From Phaeotremella fagi (Eukaryota; Basidiomycota; Tremellomycetes; Tremellales; Phaeotremellaceae): a stretch of DNA of 64,000 nucleotides. A program made the translations under genes and the position numbers. Location: the NCBI GenBank assembly GCA_001599715.1, contig BCHU01000008.1:1302001-1366000 (forward strand), written 5' to 3'. The notes below the pieces were generated by a model. It worked only from the letters and a program-made list of their open reading frames with translations. It did not search any database and was not told where the DNA came from. Shown piece by piece: positions 59,101-64,000 of the stretch. The stretch's first letter is position 1, and the number at the start of each line of letters is the position of its first letter.

Positions 59101-59718
59101 AGTCCGACGTCTCGGTAGATTGGTGGATTCCCTTAACCTAGCCGGTGAAGATGGTTCACGAGATGGATAATCTGCAATTGGGGAGGTCGTGTGTATTGTC
59201 AAAGAAGGTCCTAGAGGTCTTGTTTTTGGTTCACGAGGTCCGCTGGGTGGTGACTGAAGAAAAGGCATTGAAGCACCTACACCAACGAAATCTGATGGTG
59301 AAGGTGCTTTCAGGGGTGAAACGGGTGAAACGGGTGATAACATTGGTAGAGGTGGTAGAATACCTGTGGGAGGTGGGAGAGGAGGTGGAATCGGACCTTT
59401 GGGACGTAGGTTGTCTCTTGAATCGGTTCGATTATTGTGGGTGTTTGGTGTCAGATGACTACCTGCAGATGACGGACGTGAGGAGGTTCTTTCAACGCCA
59501 AAACCTAATCTACTCGGACCTGCAGTTTCGTTACCATTACCGTTTAAACCTTTGTATGTAGGTGAAGTGGGTGATATTTTGGTGGGTGATGAAGTCGAAG
59601 GAAAGGAATCAGGTGATAACGAATTGAAAGAACCGAGATGTAATGTTGGAAACACTAACGGCGATGTTGAAGGTCGTGTGTTGTTTGTGTTGGTATTTGT
59701 TGAAGGAGTTAACGACAT
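56169..59718 (-). CDS. Large Ser/Pro-rich protein of unknown function
   Basis: Exons (minus): 59718-58279, 58246-57594, 57558-56169; 1160 residues, joined in phase at GTAGGT donors. I do not recognise a named family. Mostly disordered, with SP/TP sites everywhere. A more ordered island near residues 390-540 reads ICLECMMRDRDLADVDVSGE, then GVWDRSSDVAFND, ENDLLSNLG, WDDQVRHIGWRGFSWEENGG, AVMTKFPSASALRYNTLQSF and LQNQYSLIQEIRSEAQRLGR. The CLECMMRD segment has a single C-x-x-C. KKKKGIKGLFQKMKPKTPRK and the C-terminal GKGFKGIFKSGR are related basic-aromatic motifs that could bind membranes. Many SP/TP sites suggest regulation by proline-directed kinases. Confidence 0.72.
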
Positions 59719-60632
59719 GATGGATGAGAGATTGTGATTGTACCAATCCGTGCGGGGCGATACAAATTTTGTGTTTCAAAGCTTTCAAACACGATCAAAC
59801 GGACACTAGACATTGAGGGTTTAACACAGCAAACAAGTGATCAAGTGGCGGGTGAGCTGTAGCGATGGAATGATGAATTGTGAGCAGGAGATGGAGTAGA
59901 GATAGAGGTAGAGGATGAAGCTGAGAAAGAAGGTGTTGTTATAACCTCTAATCTCATTACTTTCCTCACTTCCTTTTAGTATATATAGCAACAGCAGCGA
60001 CAGCAGCAACACCATTACTGTACGACACACCTAACGCGTCTTACCTATGGATATATTTAGGCGCGTGCGGTATCCTGCAGATAGTTCTGTGTAGGATACT
60101 GTAATTAGGCGCGCGTTGTGAATCCCCCCCACGTGGTCATTACTTACCATTTCCGGATCCCTCGACTTCATCAGCCATTTTGAATTTGAGCCTTGTTATT
60201 ATGCTTCCTATTTGTGGTCTTCAGACCAATTCCAGGATCCACCTCGAACAAACCTAAACTTTTCACAGAACAACAATAAAAAAGAACCAACATGAATCAG
60301 GGTGAACCCCGCTTTAGTCAATTAAATCGTTGATCTACATCCATTCATCGTTGTTTTTGCGCTGAATTGGGTCGTACGGCATGTAATCTTAAGTTAATAA
60401 CCTTTTCTGAACCTTGGGGATTTGACGCTTGTTGGTTTTAGATTGGTATGATAACTGTAAACTGTAATCAAAGTGTGACGTTACTGTCTATTTGTGGCTT
60501 TTGTTTTTACTGATGACAGATATAATGATTTGATGAAGAAACTTCAAGATATTTCAAGACTCAACTGAGATCATTATCGATATTCTTTTTGCCAACCAGC
60601 TGGTCTGTTCGGTGTGAAGATCGAGTCGCAAG
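59719..60632. other. Divergent promoter, large unknown protein / FRE 2
   Basis: No gene seen. An exact MluI cell-cycle box ACGCGT lies at 60034-60039, and two GGCGCG blocks (TTAGGCGCGTG near 60057, TTAGGCGCGCG near 60107) follow at 50-bp distance. CAG-rich stretch near 59988-60010. Confidence 0.45.
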
Positions 60633-63373
60633 ATGTCTTCAACCTCCGTAGGGTTGTTGTACTGGTATACAACTTCGGTAATCCTAGTGATTCTGACGAT
60701 CATCAACCTCATTTCAAAAATCATAAATCGACTTCAACCAATGGAAACCAAATTCACCTCCTTGCCTGAAAACAGATATGCCACTCGAAATCCCAAATCC
60801 AACAAGAAATCAAAACGTCAAGATCTGATCCGAATATATCGAGCTTTCAGTGTGGTCGTGGATAAATACCTGTTGTTATCCACCGTACCTGTACCAAAGG
60901 TCTTATTTTGGAAGGGTCTACAAAAGCGTCCAACGACTGAAGTGGTATGGATAACTGGGTATATGGTTGGAACGGCGGTTCTATCATTTTGGGGCAGTGA
61001 GTTCCAAGACAAACGCTCGTCTGACATCAAGCTTCATGGGATATCTTTGCATTCTCAAATCAAACAGCTTGGACGGCTGTAGCACAAGTCCCCCTGATAA
61101 TCGCTCTAGTCGGAAAGAACAATCTCGTGTCATGTAAGTCGAGTCCGTGAAAGATCTGATAGACGTGTAGTTCTTACTGGAATATCGTATGAAAAATTGA
61201 ATTTCCTTCATCGAGCAGCTGGTTGGACTTGTTTAGCTTGTTGTTGGCTACACACCGGTGGACATTTGTATTTAAATCACGGATTGAATCATGTTACTTG
61301 GAGAGTAGCTTTTATCCAATGGGTAAGATTCCTTTTAAAGCATTACTGACAGAAGGGTGTAATCGGGATCATAGCTTATACATTGTTGTCGACTGCTTCA
61401 CTCCGATATTTCAGACACCGTTTCTACGAATTGTTTTTGGTCGGTCATATAGTCTTGGTACTGGTTACCTTGATTGCTTTCATTTTCCATTGGAATTCAA
61501 TGGGTGTATGGATTTTCGTAAGTAGCAATGGCTTGCTTTGCTAACAATTAGCCCGGTTTTGGAATATGGGGAGCAGATCGATTGACTCGTATCATCAAAC
61601 TGGTGTTTATAAACAAACTATGGATAGCACTACCCAACCCAACCAAACTTGAAATCCCATCAACAGCGACGTTGACGTCGTTAACACCATCAACGATTCA
61701 ATTAACGTTCAAGAATCCATCTAAAGATCTTCAATGGTCAGCAGGTCAACATTTCTATGTCATCATACCAGGAATGGCAAGATTACCATGGGAAGCGCAT
61801 CCATTCACCGTCGCCACCATTCCAGCTTCGTCTGGAGGTGGTAGATACAGATCCAACGAGTTGACTTTTGTCGTCAGGGTTCGTGATGGATTCACTAAAC
61901 TCGTGAAAGATCGTTTGGAGGTTGAAAGGAAGATCAGAGGTTTGGGGGTGGAGGATGAAGTGATAGTTGAGGTCAAAGCTGCTGTTGAAGGTCCTTATGG
62001 AGTTTCGAGGAGTTTACGAAATTTCGATTCAATGTTGATAGTTGCCGGTGAGTTTTGATTCAATCGGTGCTGATCAGATTAGGCGGTTCTGGTATATCCT
62101 TTGCAATGGCCCATTTACTTGAAACCATACGTGATGCCAAAGAAGGGCGGACTAGAGTGAAGACTGTTAGAATAATTTGGATGATCAAATCAAGATGTAA
62201 GGTAACATTTGACCCAACTAACACTCAGTGCATCTAAATTGGATAGCCCCGATATTGTTGGAACAAATCCATTCTATCCCGTCGACACTCCGGGTCCAAC
62301 TTCATCTACACGTTACCAAACATTACTTCCCACGTCCATCAGTGACAGCTGGTCTACCAACTGATCCATGGTCAACCAACGATCGATCATGGCAAGAATA
62401 TCTCGATTCAAGAGTCTCACAACCTCAACGTAGGAAATCTAGACTACTCTCAACAATGTCATGGGCTACATGGACCGGTCCTTTCGATAATCTTTTCTCT
62501 GGCGGGAATACAAGACGAGGTACAATGGCGATCTTACCCACTGAAACTAAAAAATTGAAACCTGCCAAGAAACTACCTAAATCTTATGAAATGGAGCATC
62601 AAGTTGTTTTACCCACATTCACCTGGTCTGAGGGCTACGACGACAATTCCATCCCAAATTCAATCAACGTTGATCCATTCGATTCGACGTATTCCAGAGC
62701 TAATCGACAGTCTTCCCTGGTCGCTCCGAAAGAATTTGATGATTTGGACGAAGCTTATGAGGTACATCGAAATCGGAAAGAATCGATCATTCTACCTCCA
62801 CCACGTACGAGACAGATTTCAATTGCTGAACCGACAACCCCTCGACGCGAGAGTTTACGCCCTGAAAATAAAAAGAATTCATTCAGTAACGACCCGTTCA
62901 CTTCTCGATTCAACGCAAGTTCCTTGAACGTAACCATGAACACCCAAGAATTCGGTAATTCATATCTCACAACTCCATTTCCAATGTCTAGATCTTCATC
63001 AGCTCAATCTGACATCTCATACACCTCGAATCTATCGACTGAACCTTTAAACCAACACAACAAGGAAGGAGCTCTAACACCCGGTTTGGAAGATCCGTCC
63101 TACGAATCATATTTCGAAGAGGAACATCTGAGAAGGAGATCGAGTGTGGGGTTGGAACAGATTATCCATTGGCATGAAGGCAGAGCTAACATCAGGGAGG
63201 TTGTTCAGGGGATGATGGACGATATCGGAGATGGCAAGATTTCAGTCAACGTCTGTGGACCGAGTAGTTTACTGGAAAGTTGTAGAGAGGCTGTTAGGGG
63301 TTTATCTGATTTTAAGGGTGTGATGGATGGTGGGGCGACACTGGATTTGCATATGGAGACTTTTGGGTGGTAA
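60633..63373 (+). CDS. Ferric/cupric reductase, FRE family (2)
   Basis: Seven exons: 60633-60996, 61032-61133, 61171-61322, 61356-61517, 61552-62047, 62083-62196, 62229-63373; 844 residues. Heme histidines occur as two 14-spaced pairs: HRAAGWTCLACCWLH and HIVLVLVTLIAFIFH. YEKLNFLHR is the family entry to TM3. FAD site: WEAHPFTVATIP. NADPH site: VAGGSGISFAMAHLLET. The C-terminal nucleotide motif is NVCGPSSLLESCREAVRG. An exceptionally long polar insertion (about 270 residues, Ser/Thr/Arg-rich) sits between the NADPH motifs. Exon 2 uses the acceptor at 61031, giving SWDIFAFSNQTAWTAVAQ; the alternative acceptor 36 nt later is also in frame but shorter. Confidence 0.9.
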
Positions 63374-63793
63374 TAGATGTTGTACTTGCATTGTAAAAAG
63401 TATCCGCTGAACCCCATAATGCATGTGGCGTGGCTATTTAGGTATCGGTCATGGTCTTGGCAAGTTAGATCAGGGTTGGTAGAGGCAGGTACGAACGTAC
63501 AACGTATGGTTCCAACGAACGTGTTCGTGAGGCCACGATGGTCTTCCAAGTTACACTTCCAAAGTTATGTATTTGACCTTACTCAACCCATGCCAAGTGA
63601 CAGATTCCAACGCACGTTTCGAACAACTTTATCTTGTTCAATAACGCCTCCTGAGTCCTACTCCTGATTTTCTAATGTCTTCAGGATCGGCATAAAGTAA
63701 ACTAAAAATGAGACGATATATAGAAAAGAGGGATTAACAATTTCCCAGTTTTCTTCTTCAACCAAAATAAAATTATACATACAGTTACTTACA
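63374..63793. other. Intergenic, FRE 2 3' end / RNase T2 promoter
   Basis: No gene supported. A 96-codon open frame at 63377-63667 has no recognisable features. A/T-rich sequence with a TATA-like GATATATAG around 63714-63722 lies about 75 bp before the next start codon. Confidence 0.4.
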
Positions 63794-64000
63794 ATGTTCT
63801 ATCTATCTCTCCTCGCTATCCTCGCGTCACCAGCTTTCGCTTACAACCCATTCGGATCTCTCAACCACACATGTGCTATCAGTCCACGTGTCTACTCTTG
63901 TGAAAACACTACGGCGTTGGTTGATACCTGTTGTTCACCTGTTCAAGGATTAGTTTTGACCACCCAATACTGGGATACCGTAAGTTGGTTAAATACTACA
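63794..64000 (+). CDS. Secreted RNase T2, 5' end
   Basis: Exon 1 is 63794-63979 (62 codons), then a GTAAGT donor at 63980; the rest lies beyond the window. MFYLSLLAILASPAFA is a signal peptide with an AFA cleavage site. The mature start has CAISPRVYSC, SCENTTALVDTCCSP and GLVLTTQYWDT. CCSPVQGLVLTTQYWDT is the fungal T2 signature (CAS-1-like, L-x-x-Q-x-W). T2 enzymes cut single-stranded RNA through a 2',3'-cyclic intermediate. The first catalytic histidine motif (HGLWP) is off the window. Confidence 0.88.
   Translation, partial: MFYLSLLAILASPAFAYNPFGSLNHTCAISPRVYSCENTTALVDTCCSPVQGLVLTTQYWDTVSWLNTT

Noticed and set aside
63377..63667. 96-codon plus ORF after FRE 2
   Set aside because: No domain, no splice support, and it lies in the probable 3' UTR/promoter spacer.

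Overview
The window is nuclear DNA of a basidiomycete fungus, most likely a tremellomycete yeast of the Cryptococcus/Kwoniella type. The evidence is gene-dense DNA on both strands, almost every gene split by 36-70 nt introns with GTNNGT donors and CTAAC/CTGAC branch points, and protein families typical of Tremellales: TORC2 HbrB subunit, BRO1, Zn2Cys6 and C2H2 factors, ferric reductases and CYSTM-like proteins. All coding sequences were assembled by hand. Exons were accepted only where the splice sites and the reading phase agreed across the whole gene. No rRNA, tRNA, CRISPR array or intact transposon was recognised.

Layout. 1-6.4 kb: the 3' end of a GH43 glycosidase, a DAL5/TNA1-type permease and a DHA2 drug-type exporter. 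6.6-12 kb: lipoyl(octanoyl) transferase LIP2 and a C2H2 regulator. 12-24.2 kb: an RNase P/MRP Pop7-like protein, a Dma1-like FHA-RING ubiquitin ligase, two tandem Cys-rich miniproteins, a WW-domain protein with a Gly/Cys tail, an unknown basic Ser/Pro-rich protein and the calcium sensor NCS1. 24.7-34.4 kb: an HMG-box factor, ESCRT protein BRO1, a HYPK-like NatA partner, GINS subunit PSF1 and succinyl-CoA ligase alpha (LSC1). 34.8-36.1 kb: a TauD-family dioxygenase.

37.6-44.7 kb holds a compact metabolic cluster: an MmgE/PrpD-family enzyme, a Zn2Cys6 regulator, an HpcH/HpaI-type aldolase and an anion-family MFS permease. The promoter of the PrpD gene and the shared aldolase/permease promoter both carry the same element, CGGA-N5-TCCG (a CGG-N7-CCG inverted repeat). 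The regulator's own promoter has CGG-N6-CCG. This suggests a self-contained organic-acid uptake and breakdown module with its own regulator. It is the best candidate here for an undescribed system.

44.9-63.4 kb: two ferric reductases about 13 kb apart on opposite strands, flanking a hypothetical protein, a membrane-anchored M24 aminopeptidase, an Acinus-like SAP-RRM protein, TRAPP subunit BET3, a TORC2 HbrB/Bit61 subunit and a 1160-residue low-complexity protein. A minisatellite of about 98 bp, rich in CCCCTAA and broken by a 25-N gap, lies at 49.15-49.43 kb. The window ends inside the first exon-intron boundary of a secreted RNase T2.
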